The notes below the pieces were generated by a model. It saw only the letters and a list, made by a program, of their open reading frames with translations. It was not told the DNA's origin and searched no databases. A program made the translations under genes and the position numbers. Below, piece by piece: positions 26,679 through 35,295 of a stretch of DNA of 64,000 nt; the first letter of the stretch is position 1; each line of letters opens with the position of its first letter. The stretch is taken from NCBI GenBank assembly GCA_014138725.1, contig JACJID010000005.1:1-64000 (forward strand), read 5' to 3'. The stretch comes from Kutzneria viridogrisea (GTDB lineage Bacteria > Actinomycetota > Actinomycetes > Mycobacteriales > Pseudonocardiaceae).

Positions 26679-27281
26679 GTGCGATTTTCGCGAGTTTCAG
26701 CAGCCTGCCTCGGTCTCGCCGTGATCACTCTGGCGGGTTGCTCGAGTCCGCAGCCGGGGAACCCTGGCCCGACGAATGGCAGCGCCGGAACCACTACCAG
26801 CAGCAGCGCACCGTCGGTGGCCAACCCGCTGGACATCAGCAAGATCTCCCAGGACCCGTGTACCGCGCTCACGGCGGCACAGCTCGCTCCCTACATGGGT
26901 GACGTGCGCAAGAAGAACAACGTCTCAGAGAACAAGACCATCTCCTGCATCAACCACCCCGTTGACGGTCACAAGCCCTCGATCAGCGTCACCTTCTTCC
27001 CTGATCAGGGCGGTCCGTCGGGAATGGAGAACGGTGCCGCTAGCTTCCCCTTCAACAAGAAGGTGGACCAGATCGCGGGATACCCCGCCTACCACGTGTC
27101 TCAGGGCTCCAACGGGCCGCAGACCGGTGACTGCCAGTCAGAAGCGGCTGTCTCCGACAAGGCATTCGTCACGGTCTACGCGCAGGGCAGTTCGAAGGAC
27201 TACGAGCACTACACGGACATGTGCACGGTGAGCGATGCGCTGCTCACGGCGCTGATCGGGAACATCAAGAACGGGGGTTGA
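26679..27281 (+). CDS. DUF3558 lipoprotein
   Basis: 200 residues. Signal peptide with lipobox LAGC at about residue 22 (ITLAGCSSPQPG), then a Thr/Ser-rich linker and a folded domain starting NPLDISKISQDPCTALTAAQ, the usual start of DUF3558. Cysteines near the end (GDCQSEAAV, DMCTVSDAL) may pair. Displayed on the outer face of the membrane. DUF3558 genes commonly sit between PE-like and PPE-like genes in this order. Confidence 0.85.
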   Translation: MRFSRVSAACLGLAVITLAGCSSPQPGNPGPTNGSAGTTTSSSAPSVANPLDISKISQDPCTALTAAQLAPYMGDVRKKNNVSENKTISCINHPVDGHKPSISVTFFPDQGGPSGMENGAASFPFNKKVDQIAGYPAYHVSQGSNGPQTGDCQSEAAVSDKAFVTVYAQGSSKDYEHYTDMCTVSDALLTALIGNIKNGG

Positions 27282-27286
27282 TCAGG

Positions 27287-28579
27287 GTGGCCGGTGTTCA
27301 CTATTCGCCGATGTGCGGCATACCCGCGGGAAGCGTGTATGACCAGTTCCACGGGGACAAGATCGCGGGCGCCGCCCAGCTGAACACCCAGGCCGGCATC
27401 TTCGGCAAGTTGGCGGGCGAGTACAGCCAGCACCAGCAGGCGTTCACGACGGCGCTGGCGGGGATCAGGTCCTCGTACAGCGGCAGCGCGGCGGGCCAGA
27501 TGCAGAGCGCGTTCGAGCCGCTGGTGAAGTCGATGGGCGACGGGCACGACATGTGCACGCAGTCGGCGCAGATGCTCAACACGCAGGCGGCGCACTTCAC
27601 CAGCGCGCAGTCGAAGATCGTCAAGGAGGTGGAGGTCCGCCCCGAGCCCTGGTACGAGCCGGTGGCGTTCTGGAACACCGACCACGACGACGACGTGGAG
27701 AAGAACAACCAGATCAAGGCGGCCAACAACAAGGCGCTGCTGGACTACGGCAACTCGACCGGCGCGAACGCGGGCAGCCCACCGCAGTTCGCGAACACCG
27801 ACCAGTACTCGGCGGGCCCCATCACGGTGGACGGGGGCGGCGGCCCGGTCGACCCGCACTACAAGGGTGGCGGGAATCCCAACGGCGGCACCCTCGGTGG
27901 CGGGGGCTACGGCACGGGCGGCGGCTCGCACAGCGCGGGCTCGCAGGGCCAGGGCAGCACCATCCCGGGCGGTCTGCCGGGTGGGGTGCCGGGTGGAATG
28001 CCGGTCGGGGAGGCGGGTAACGGCTTGCAGACGGTGCCGCCGTGGGACAACAGCACGGGCACGCAGGGCGCGGGCGGCTACCCGGGCGGCACAGGTGGAT
28101 CGGGCTACCCGGGGGGAACGGGCGGCTACCCGGGCGGCGGCTACGGCGATCCGTCGGCGGCGGGCATGGGTGGTTTCGGCCCGGCGGGCGGCTTCGGCGG
28201 CGCAGGCGGCTACGGCGCGGGCGGCGGCGCAGGCGGAGCGGGCGGTGCCGGCGGCGGGCGGTTCGGCGGCGCGGGCGGCTACGGCGCGGGCGGTGGCGCG
28301 GGCGGCAGTGGCGCCGGGGGCACGAAGGGCGCGGGCGGCATGGCCGGTGCGGGTGCCGCGGCGGAGGCCGAGGCGGCGCGCGGCGGCATGGGCGCGGGCG
28401 CACGGGGCGCGGCCGGTGCGGCGGGTGCTCCGGGCATGGGCGCGGGCGCGCAGGGCCGGGGTGGCAAGAAGCAGGACGACGGGGAGCACAAGTCGGCTGC
28501 CTACCTGGTGAACGAGGACAACGCGAACGACATCGTCGGTGATCTGCCGCCGACGGTTCCGCCGGTGATCGGGGGCTGA
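27287..28579 (+). CDS. PPE-like protein with long glycine-rich tail
   Basis: About 430 residues. The first 150 are helical (SAAGQMQSAFEPLVKSMGDG and neighbours), like the PPE-type N-domain of ESX substrates. From about residue 185 the sequence is Gly/Pro-rich with repeats such as GGYPGG, GGYGAGGGAGG and GAGGAGG, and it ends in a short conserved block (KSAAYLVNEDNANDIVGD). GTG 27287 is preferred (GGGGG spacing 9); TTG 27278 would overlap the previous stop. Probably exported with the small protein upstream and chaperoned by the EspG encoded next. Confidence 0.75.
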   Translation: MAGVHYSPMCGIPAGSVYDQFHGDKIAGAAQLNTQAGIFGKLAGEYSQHQQAFTTALAGIRSSYSGSAAGQMQSAFEPLVKSMGDGHDMCTQSAQMLNTQAAHFTSAQSKIVKEVEVRPEPWYEPVAFWNTDHDDDVEKNNQIKAANNKALLDYGNSTGANAGSPPQFANTDQYSAGPITVDGGGGPVDPHYKGGGNPNGGTLGGGGYGTGGGSHSAGSQGQGSTIPGGLPGGVPGGMPVGEAGNGLQTVPPWDNSTGTQGAGGYPGGTGGSGYPGGTGGYPGGGYGDPSAAGMGGFGPAGGFGGAGGYGAGGGAGGAGGAGGGRFGGAGGYGAGGGAGGSGAGGTKGAGGMAGAGAAAEAEAARGGMGAGARGAAGAAGAPGMGAGAQGRGGKKQDDGEHKSAAYLVNEDNANDIVGDLPPTVPPVIGG

Positions 28580-28583
28580 AGCG

Positions 28584-29372
28584 GTGCTGCGTGGGCCGGT
28601 CTCACTGTCCAGGAACGCCTGGGAGGCGGTGCGCAACCGCTACGGGGTGGCGGAGCAGCACCGGATGCTGTCCTTCTCCCCGGACCCGGTGTCGGCGGAG
28701 GAGTTCCCCGCGTGGGAGCGCCGCGCCTTCGAGGAGCTCAACCGCACGGGGCTGGCCAACGGCACCACCGTGCACCAGGACCTGTTGGACAGCATGCAAC
28801 TGCTGACGATGCCGCCGGTGGAGGTGCACGGCAGGGTCGGCTACCACAACCGCAACGCGATCGGTTTTGTCGCGGCGGGTGAGGCGAACGGCGGGGTGCT
28901 GGCGGTGCTCGACGAGCAGGCGCTGCACCTGCGCCCGATCGGGCCGGACAAGCTGGTGGAGGCGGCGGTGGGCCTGCTGCCGCCGGCACCGCCCGGCCGG
29001 GGCCAGTCCCTGTCGATGCCGGTGGCGGACGCGGACCGGGTGGCCGGTGGTGGCCAGCAGGCGAGTGCGGGCAACGAGGAGCAGGGCTGGCTGCAGTCCA
29101 GCAGCGGCGACTCGGACACCACGGGCCGGGCGCTGCAACGGTTGCTCACCGAGCCCAGGCTGGGCGGCGGTCGCTTCTACGCGGCCCTGCGCGATGCCAC
29201 GGGTCGTCGGCGGCGCTCCGCGGAACCGTTGACGTACATGGATTTGGAGTCGGGGCGCTGGCTGGTGCGCAAGAAGCCCAACGCCTCCGGTGAGCTGTGG
29301 ATGGTGATCCAGCCCGCGTCCCCGGAGGTGCTCGCCGGTGGTGTCGGCGAGCTCCTCCGGGAACTGCACTAG
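28584..29372 (+). CDS. ESX secretion-associated chaperone, EspG family
   Basis: 262 residues, cytosolic. The start [16 protein letters not shown], followed by a body containing [20 protein letters not shown] and the closing [20 protein letters not shown], matches the EspG family, which binds PPE-type substrates and delivers them to the ESX membrane complex. It directly follows the PPE-like gene (4-bp gap). No ESX core component (EccB-E, MycP) is in this window, so the secretion system must be elsewhere. It shares CTAG at its stop with the convergent ABC gene. Confidence 0.82.
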   Translation: MLRGPVSLSRNAWEAVRNRYGVAEQHRMLSFSPDPVSAEEFPAWERRAFEELNRTGLANGTTVHQDLLDSMQLLTMPPVEVHGRVGYHNRNAIGFVAAGEANGGVLAVLDEQALHLRPIGPDKLVEAAVGLLPPAPPGRGQSLSMPVADADRVAGGGQQASAGNEEQGWLQSSSGDSDTTGRALQRLLTEPRLGGGRFYAALRDATGRRRRSAEPLTYMDLESGRWLVRKKPNASGELWMVIQPASPEVLAGGVGELLRELH

Positions 29373-30439
29373 CCCGCGTCGGGCGCGATCAGCACCTCGT
29401 CGGGGTGGACCAGCACCGGCTCCACCTCGTGCGGGCGGATCTTGCCGTCGCGGATCTCCTCGGCGAAGTGGCAGGCGACTCGATGCCCGCCAAGGATCTC
29501 CCGCAGCACCGGGCGTTCGGTGTCGCAGCGCTCCGCCTGGCGCCACGGGCAGCGGGTGTGGAACCGGCAGCCCGTTGGCGGGGCGGCCGGTGAGGGCAGG
29601 TCGCCGGTGAGCAGGATGCGCTCGCGGCGGTCCTCCACCAGCGGGTCGGGCACGGGCACCGCGGACAACAGCGCCTTGGTGTACGGGTGCAGCGGTTCGG
29701 CGTAGAGCTCGTCGGACCCGGCCTCCTCGACCAGCCCGCCCAGGTACATCACGCCGACCCGGTCGGAGATGTGCCGCACCACGGCCAGGTCGTGCGCGAT
29801 CACCAGGTAGGTCAGGCCGAACTGCTCCTGGAGGTCCTCCAGCAGGTTGACCACCTGTGCCTGCACCGAGACGTCCAGCGCGGACACCGGCTCGTCGGCG
29901 ATGATCAGGTCGGGCTTGACGGCCAGCGCCCTGGCGATGCCGATGCGCTGGCGCTGTCCGCCGGAGAACTCGTGCGGGTACTTGCGCAGCGCGGTGGAGG
30001 GCAGCCCCACCGCGGAGAGCAGTTCCCGCAACTGCTTGCCGGTCTCCTCACGGCCCTTGTCGAGCTCGTGTGCGCGCATGCCCTCGACGAGGATGGACTC
30101 CACGGACTGGCGCGGGTCCAAAGAGGACAGCGGGTCCTGGAACACCATCTGCATCCTGCGCCGCATGCGGCGCAGGTTCTCGCCCCGCAGCGCGGACAGG
30201 TCGGTTCCGTCGAACACGACCCGGCCGCCGGTGGGCTCGACCAGCCGCAGCATTCCCCTGCCCAGCGTGGACTTCCCGCAGCCGGACTCGCCGACCAGCC
30301 CGTAGGTCTCGCCGCGCTGGATGGTCAGGCTGACCCCGTCCACCGCGTACACGTAGCCGATCGTGCGGTCCAGCACCACCCCACGCTTGATCGGGAAGTG
30401 CACCTTCACGTCCTCGACGGACACCAGCGGCTCGCTCAT
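29369..30439 (-). CDS. Dipeptide/oligopeptide ABC transporter ATP-binding protein (DppF/OppF type)
   Basis: 356 residues. Walker [14 protein letters not shown], signature [14 protein letters not shown], Walker [13 protein letters not shown] and the switch His in VIAHDLAVV are complete. The C-terminal oligopeptide-transporter extension with [15 protein letters not shown], which can hold an iron-sulfur cluster in this family, is present. It is the last gene of the five-gene operon and overlaps the preceding ATPase gene by ATGA. Confidence 0.93.
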   Translation of the reverse strand: MSEPLVSVEDVKVHFPIKRGVVLDRTIGYVYAVDGVSLTIQRGETYGLVGESGCGKSTLGRGMLRLVEPTGGRVVFDGTDLSALRGENLRRMRRRMQMVFQDPLSSLDPRQSVESILVEGMRAHELDKGREETGKQLRELLSAVGLPSTALRKYPHEFSGGQRQRIGIARALAVKPDLIIADEPVSALDVSVQAQVVNLLEDLQEQFGLTYLVIAHDLAVVRHISDRVGVMYLGGLVEEAGSDELYAEPLHPYTKALLSAVPVPDPLVEDRRERILLTGDLPSPAAPPTGCRFHTRCPWRQAERCDTERPVLREILGGHRVACHFAEEIRDGKIRPHEVEPVLVHPDEVLIAPDAG

Positions 30440-31410
30440 GCGGTCACCTCCACCGGGTTGTGGCAGCGCAGCAGCCGGTTGGCCAGGGACTCCTGCTCGG
30501 GAGTGACCTGGGTGCAGGTGTCCAGCGCGTTCGGGCAGCGCGGGGCGAAGGCGCAGGCCCCGTCCCACGGGATGTTGTCGGCCACGGATCCCTTGATGGG
30601 CACCAGTTTCTCCCCGCGCGGTGCGTCCAGGCGCGGGATGGAGGCGAGCAGGCCGTGGGTGTACGGGTGGCGCGGCTCGGCGAACAGCTCGTGCCGGGCC
30701 GCCCGCTCGACCACCCGGCCGCCGTAGAGAACGTTCACCTCGTCGCACAGCCCGGCGACCACACCGAGGTCGTGCGTGATCATGATCAGCGCGGTGCCCG
30801 TGTCGGTGACCAGTTCCTTGAGCAGAGCCAGGATCTGCGCCTGGATGGTCACGTCCAGCGCGGTGGTCGGCTCGTCGGCGATCAGCAGCCGGGGACGGCA
30901 GGCCAGCGCCATGGCGATCAGCGCGCGCTGGCGCATGCCGCCGGAGAGCTGGTGCGGGTACTCCGACAGCCGCCGCCCTGGGTCCGGGATGCCGACCTTG
31001 TCCAGCAGTTCGGTGGCCTCCACCATGGCGGCCTTGCGGGCCATGCCCCGGTGGCGCTCCAGCACCTCGGTGACCTGCAAGCCGATGGACACCACCGGGT
31101 TCAGCGAGGACAGCGGGTCCTGGAACACCATGCCCAGGTCACGGCCGCGGCGGTCGCGCATCTGGGACTGGGACAGGCTCAGCAGCTCGGTGTCCTCGAA
31201 CCGGACCGAGCCGGTGACCTGGTTCCCCTTGCGGGGCAACAGGCCCATGATGGCCAGCGAGGTGACCGACTTGCCGCAGCCGGACTCGCCGACCAGCCCG
31301 ATCGTCTGACCGGGGTCCACGTCGAAGCTCACCCCGTCCACCGCGGTGAAGGGCTCCTCGCCCCTGCGGCGGAACTGCACGGTGAGGTCACGGACTTCCA
31401 GCAGTGCCAC
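30436..31410 (-). CDS. Dipeptide/oligopeptide ABC transporter ATP-binding protein (DppD/OppD type)
   Basis: 324 residues. Walker [17 protein letters not shown], signature [15 protein letters not shown], Walker [13 protein letters not shown], and the C-terminal [14 protein letters not shown] extension. It forms a heterodimer with the ATPase encoded next and powers import. Starts 6 bp after the DppC-type gene. Confidence 0.93.
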   Translation of the reverse strand: MALLEVRDLTVQFRRRGEEPFTAVDGVSFDVDPGQTIGLVGESGCGKSVTSLAIMGLLPRKGNQVTGSVRFEDTELLSLSQSQMRDRRGRDLGMVFQDPLSSLNPVVSIGLQVTEVLERHRGMARKAAMVEATELLDKVGIPDPGRRLSEYPHQLSGGMRQRALIAMALACRPRLLIADEPTTALDVTIQAQILALLKELVTDTGTALIMITHDLGVVAGLCDEVNVLYGGRVVERAARHELFAEPRHPYTHGLLASIPRLDAPRGEKLVPIKGSVADNIPWDGACAFAPRCPNALDTCTQVTPEQESLANRLLRCHNPVEVTA

Positions 31411-31416
31411 TGGGAC

Positions 31417-32343
31417 TCACCGCCTGTTCTTCGGGTCGAGTGCGTCCCGCAGCGACTCACCGCACAGGGTGAAGCCGAGCGCGACGACGATGATGCAGCA
31501 GGCTGGCCAGAAGGACAGCTCGGGATGACTGTCGAGCAGGCCCTGGGAGCGGCCGAGCATGGAGCCCCACTCGGGCACCGAGTCGTCCGGGTTGCCCAGG
31601 CCCAGGAAGGACAGCGCGGCCGCGTCGATGATCGAGGTGGCCAGCACGATGGTGGCCTGCACGATCACCGGGGACAGCGAGTTGGGCAGCATGTGCCGGA
31701 ACACGATGGCCCCCGGCTTGACGCCCAGTGCCCGGGCGGCCAGCACGTGGTCGCTGGCGCGCTGGGCGAGCATGGAACCGCGCAGCAGCCGGGCGAACAC
31801 CGGGATCTGCACGATCGCCACCGCCACGATCACCGTGTACTGGTTGGGGTGCACGAACAGCGCCGCGATGGACACGGCCAGCAGGATGCTGGGGATGGAC
31901 AGCATGACGTCCACGATCCGCATCACCACGGTGTCCACCCAGCCGGAGAGCGCACCGGCCAGCGTGCCGAGCACGAGACCGCCCGCCAGGCCGAACAGGG
32001 TGGCCAGCACACCGACCATCAGCGTCTGCTGGGAGCCGATGAGCAGCCGGGAGAGGAAGTCGCGGCCCTGGTCGTCCCCGCCGAGCGGGTAACCGGGCTG
32101 CGGGTCGGGAATCTTGTTCTGTGCCTTGGAGACCTGGTCCAGCAGCAGGGTCGCGCTGGGGTCGTGCGGGGCGAGCAGCGGGGACAGCAGTGCGATCAGC
32201 ACGAACGCCACGATGATCGCGGCGCCGACCAGGAAGACCGGGCTGCGCCGCAGCCGCCGCCACGCGCTGGCGACCAGGCTGACGCCCGCGTCGCCGTTCT
32301 CGGCGAGCTTGTCGATGCGCGCCTTGCGGGAGGTGATGGTCAT
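31417..32343 (-). CDS. Peptide ABC transporter permease (DppC/OppC type)
   Basis: 308 residues with about six helices. N-terminal helix SPVFLVGAAIIVAFVLIALL, the GGDDQGRDFLSRLLIGSQQT segment typical of DppC, and the EAA-like loop ARALGVKPGAIVFRHMLPN that contacts the ATPases. Confidence 0.93.
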   Translation of the reverse strand: MTITSRKARIDKLAENGDAGVSLVASAWRRLRRSPVFLVGAAIIVAFVLIALLSPLLAPHDPSATLLLDQVSKAQNKIPDPQPGYPLGGDDQGRDFLSRLLIGSQQTLMVGVLATLFGLAGGLVLGTLAGALSGWVDTVVMRIVDVMLSIPSILLAVSIAALFVHPNQYTVIVAVAIVQIPVFARLLRGSMLAQRASDHVLAARALGVKPGAIVFRHMLPNSLSPVIVQATIVLATSIIDAAALSFLGLGNPDDSVPEWGSMLGRSQGLLDSHPELSFWPACCIIVVALGFTLCGESLRDALDPKNRR

Positions 32344-32353
32344 TGTCAGCCCC

Positions 32354-33361
32354 TCACTTGGCCCGCACGCGCGGGTCGATCAGCGCGTACGAGAGGTCGA
32401 CGAGGAGGTTGACCAGCACGTACACGATGGCGGCCACCAGGACGAGCATCTCCAGCATCGGGTAGTCGTGCTGGCGGAAGCCGGTGGCCAGCGCGTCGCC
32501 GACCCCGGGGAAGTTGAACACGCCCTCGGTCAGCACGGCACCGGCCAGCAGCGCACCGGTCTGCAGGCCGATGGTGGTCACCACCGGCAGCATCGCGTTG
32601 CGCAGCACGTGCCTGGCGCGGATCACCCGCGTGGTCAGGCCCTTGGACTCCGCGGTGCGCACGTAGTCCTCGTCCTGCACGTCGAGCACGGCGGCCCGGG
32701 TGATCCGGAAGATCACCGCGAACGGGATGGTGGCCAGCGCGATCGAGGGCAGGATCAGGTGCTTGAGCGCGTTGAGTGAGGCGTCCCACTCCTGGGTCAG
32801 CAGGCCGTCGAGCACGAAGAAGCCGGTGACCCTGGTGGCGTCGATGGCGTCCTGGCGGCCCAGGCTGGGCAGGATGCCCAGCTTCACCGCGAAGATGTAC
32901 TTGAGCAGGAAGGCCAGGAAGAACACCGGCACGGCCACGCCGATCAGCGAGGCGCCGATGCTCAGGTTGTCGAACCAGCCGCCGCGCCTGCGGGCGGCCA
33001 GGTAGCCCAGCGGGATGCCGAACACGATCGCCAGGATGATCGCGCAGACGCTGAGCTCGATGGTGGCGGGGAAGCGGGTCAGGAACACGTCGACCACGCT
33101 GGCGCCGGGTTGAACGCCCAGCGACACGCCGAAGTCGCCGGACAGCGCGCGCAGCAGGAACTTCCAGTACTGCACGAAGATCGGTTGGTCCAGACCGAGC
33201 TGGATGGTCAGGGCCCTGGTGGACTCCGGGGTCGCGCGCTCGCCCAGGAGGGCCGAGACCGGCCCTCCTGGCAACGAGTGCAACCACGCGAAGATCAGCA
33301 GCGAGAGCACGAGCACGACCAGCACGAGCTGGCCGAGCCGGCGCACGGTGTATCGGAGCAC
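32354..33361 (-). CDS. Peptide ABC transporter permease (DppB/OppB type)
   Basis: 335 residues, six helices. The N-terminus LRYTVRRLGQLVLVVLVLSL and the EAA-like loop AESKGLTTRVIRARHVLRNA are characteristic. It pairs with the DppC-type permease to form the channel. It lies 34 bp after the binding-protein gene. Confidence 0.93.
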   Translation of the reverse strand: MLRYTVRRLGQLVLVVLVLSLLIFAWLHSLPGGPVSALLGERATPESTRALTIQLGLDQPIFVQYWKFLLRALSGDFGVSLGVQPGASVVDVFLTRFPATIELSVCAIILAIVFGIPLGYLAARRRGGWFDNLSIGASLIGVAVPVFFLAFLLKYIFAVKLGILPSLGRQDAIDATRVTGFFVLDGLLTQEWDASLNALKHLILPSIALATIPFAVIFRITRAAVLDVQDEDYVRTAESKGLTTRVIRARHVLRNAMLPVVTTIGLQTGALLAGAVLTEGVFNFPGVGDALATGFRQHDYPMLEMLVLVAAIVYVLVNLLVDLSYALIDPRVRAK

Positions 33362-33395
33362 GTGGTGGGTATCCGTTCGGGACTAGACGGCCGGG

Positions 33396-35078
33396 TCAGC
33401 CGAGGCTGACCGACGCGTAGGACTCCTCGCTGGAGGTCATCGGGCTGGGCACGAAACCAGTGATGCCCTTCTTGAACACGATGGCGGGCGGGGAGTGCGA
33501 CAGCGGCACACCGGGCAGGTAGTCCGACATCAGCTTCTTGTTGATGTCCTGGTAGTCGGCGGTGCGCTTGGCCGTGTCCGGCTCGGCGTCGGCGGCCTTG
33601 AGCGAGTCCACCAGCTGCTGGCCCCACGGCGAGTTGCCGATGCCGAACCGGTTGGTGGTGGAGGCGAAGAACGTGCCGGTCCAGTTGGCCGGTGCCGGGA
33701 TGTCACCGGTCCAGCCGAGCAGGAACAGGTCGGCCTTGCCCTGGTCCACGTCGGTCAGGTAACCGCCGTTCCACGGCTTGGTGATGGCGTTGACCGTGAT
33801 GCCCGCGGCCTTCAGGTCGTTGGCGATGGCCGTGTAGATGTTCTGCGGGTTGGGCATGTACGGCCGGGTGACCTCGCTGGGCCAGTAGAAGTTGACCGAG
33901 AGCTTGCTCGCGCCCGCCTCGTTCAGCAGCTGCTTGGCCCTGGCCAGGTCGTAGTTGTACGCCTGCACGTCCTTGGCGTAGCCGTCCACGTTCTCCGGCT
34001 GGAACTGGGTGGCCACCTTGGCGCCCGCGGGCAGCTGGGTCTTCACCAGCTGGTCGCGGTTGATCGCGTAGGCGAGGGCCTGGCGGACCTTCAGATCCCG
34101 CAGCGAGGCGTTGTTCTTCTGCCCGACGCCCAGGTAGAGCACGTTGAACACGGGACGCTTGAGCACCTGGTAGCCCGCGGTCTCCAGTGCCGACCAGTCG
34201 GCGGGGCTGGGCAGGTTGTAGCCGTCGATGCCGCCGGACTGCAGCTCCTGCTTGCGGACGGTCTCGTCCCCGATCACCTTGAAGATGATCTTGTCCAGCT
34301 TGGCCTTCTCGCCCCAGTAGTCCTCGTTGCGGACCAGCTCGATGGTCTTGTTCGCCACGTCGTTCTTGGCCAGCTTGAACGGACCCGTGCCCACGGGGGC
34401 GTTCGAGTAATCCGGGAAGGTGAACGAGTCGCCCTGCTGCTTGACCTCGTTGGCCTTGCCCTTGTCCATCGCGGTGGGGCTCTGGATCGCGAAGGGCGCC
34501 TCCGCGAGCAGGTCCAGGAACTGCGAGGAGGTCTTGGTCACCGAGACCACGGCGGTGGAGGTGTCCTTGGCCTGGCAGCCCTTGTACAGCGAGGGGTCCT
34601 TGCCGTCGGCGAAGCCGCCGACGTTGTCCACCCAGTACTGGGACACGGCCTCGCTCTGGCCGGCGCCGGTCTGGTTGTACCAACGGGTGAAGTTCTTGCA
34701 CACCGCGTCGGCGTCGAAGGTGGTGCCGTCGGTGAACTTCACGCCCGCGCGCAGGTGGAAGGTGTAGCTCAGGCCGTCGGCCGCGGTCTCGTAGCTGCTG
34801 GCCAGGTCACCGGTCAGCTCGGTGGTGCCGGGCTTGAACGTGACGAGGTTGTTGAAGATCTGGTGCGTGACGGTGAAGGTGGCCCCTTCGTTGGCGTAGA
34901 AGGGGTCGAACAGCTTGGGCTGCCCCTCCAGGCCGAAGTTCAGCGTGCCCCCGGTCTTTCCCCCGCCACCCTGATCTCCGCGCTGCGACTGAGCGCAACC
35001 GGTCAACGCCACCGCACTCACGGTCACCATGCCGACTGCCACGAGCCATCGCCGGTGCACCGTCCGTGTCTGTCTCAT
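33396..35078 (-). CDS. Extracellular solute-binding lipoprotein, family 5 (peptide binding)
   Basis: 560 residues. Signal peptide with lipobox ALTGC at about residue 28, then the family-5 fold (GTLNFGLEGQPKLFDPFYAN; LRAGVKFTDGTTFDADAVCK; PVGTGPFKLAK). Captures peptides or related solutes on the cell surface for the permease. ATG 35078 follows GAGGGG. It is the first gene of the operon and is divergent from an AfsR-like regulator 217 bp away. Confidence 0.92.
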   Translation of the reverse strand: MRQTRTVHRRWLVAVGMVTVSAVALTGCAQSQRGDQGGGGKTGGTLNFGLEGQPKLFDPFYANEGATFTVTHQIFNNLVTFKPGTTELTGDLASSYETAADGLSYTFHLRAGVKFTDGTTFDADAVCKNFTRWYNQTGAGQSEAVSQYWVDNVGGFADGKDPSLYKGCQAKDTSTAVVSVTKTSSQFLDLLAEAPFAIQSPTAMDKGKANEVKQQGDSFTFPDYSNAPVGTGPFKLAKNDVANKTIELVRNEDYWGEKAKLDKIIFKVIGDETVRKQELQSGGIDGYNLPSPADWSALETAGYQVLKRPVFNVLYLGVGQKNNASLRDLKVRQALAYAINRDQLVKTQLPAGAKVATQFQPENVDGYAKDVQAYNYDLARAKQLLNEAGASKLSVNFYWPSEVTRPYMPNPQNIYTAIANDLKAAGITVNAITKPWNGGYLTDVDQGKADLFLLGWTGDIPAPANWTGTFFASTTNRFGIGNSPWGQQLVDSLKAADAEPDTAKRTADYQDINKKLMSDYLPGVPLSHSPPAIVFKKGITGFVPSPMTSSEESYASVSLG

Positions 35079-35295
35079 CACTCGCCCCTCATGGCCATGT
35101 CCGAATTCACAGGGTGTGTTCGCCGACACTAGACCGTTCCGGTTGTTCCGCCAGTGGCAACGAGCATCACGATCCGGCTACACAGCGCGGGCAGCGCACC
35201 GTGCCCAGTTGACGCGTCCGAACGCCAAACGTCCCAAAGACCCGCTGGTCGCGTGCAGAATCTACGGGGAGGGGCCGGACAGGAAGGGGTGCTCC

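Noticed and set aside
30460-35132. Long frames (650 and 545 codons) antisense to the ABC operon
   Set aside because: The products are Gly/His/Gln-rich and featureless; the opposite strand encodes five canonical transporter proteins.
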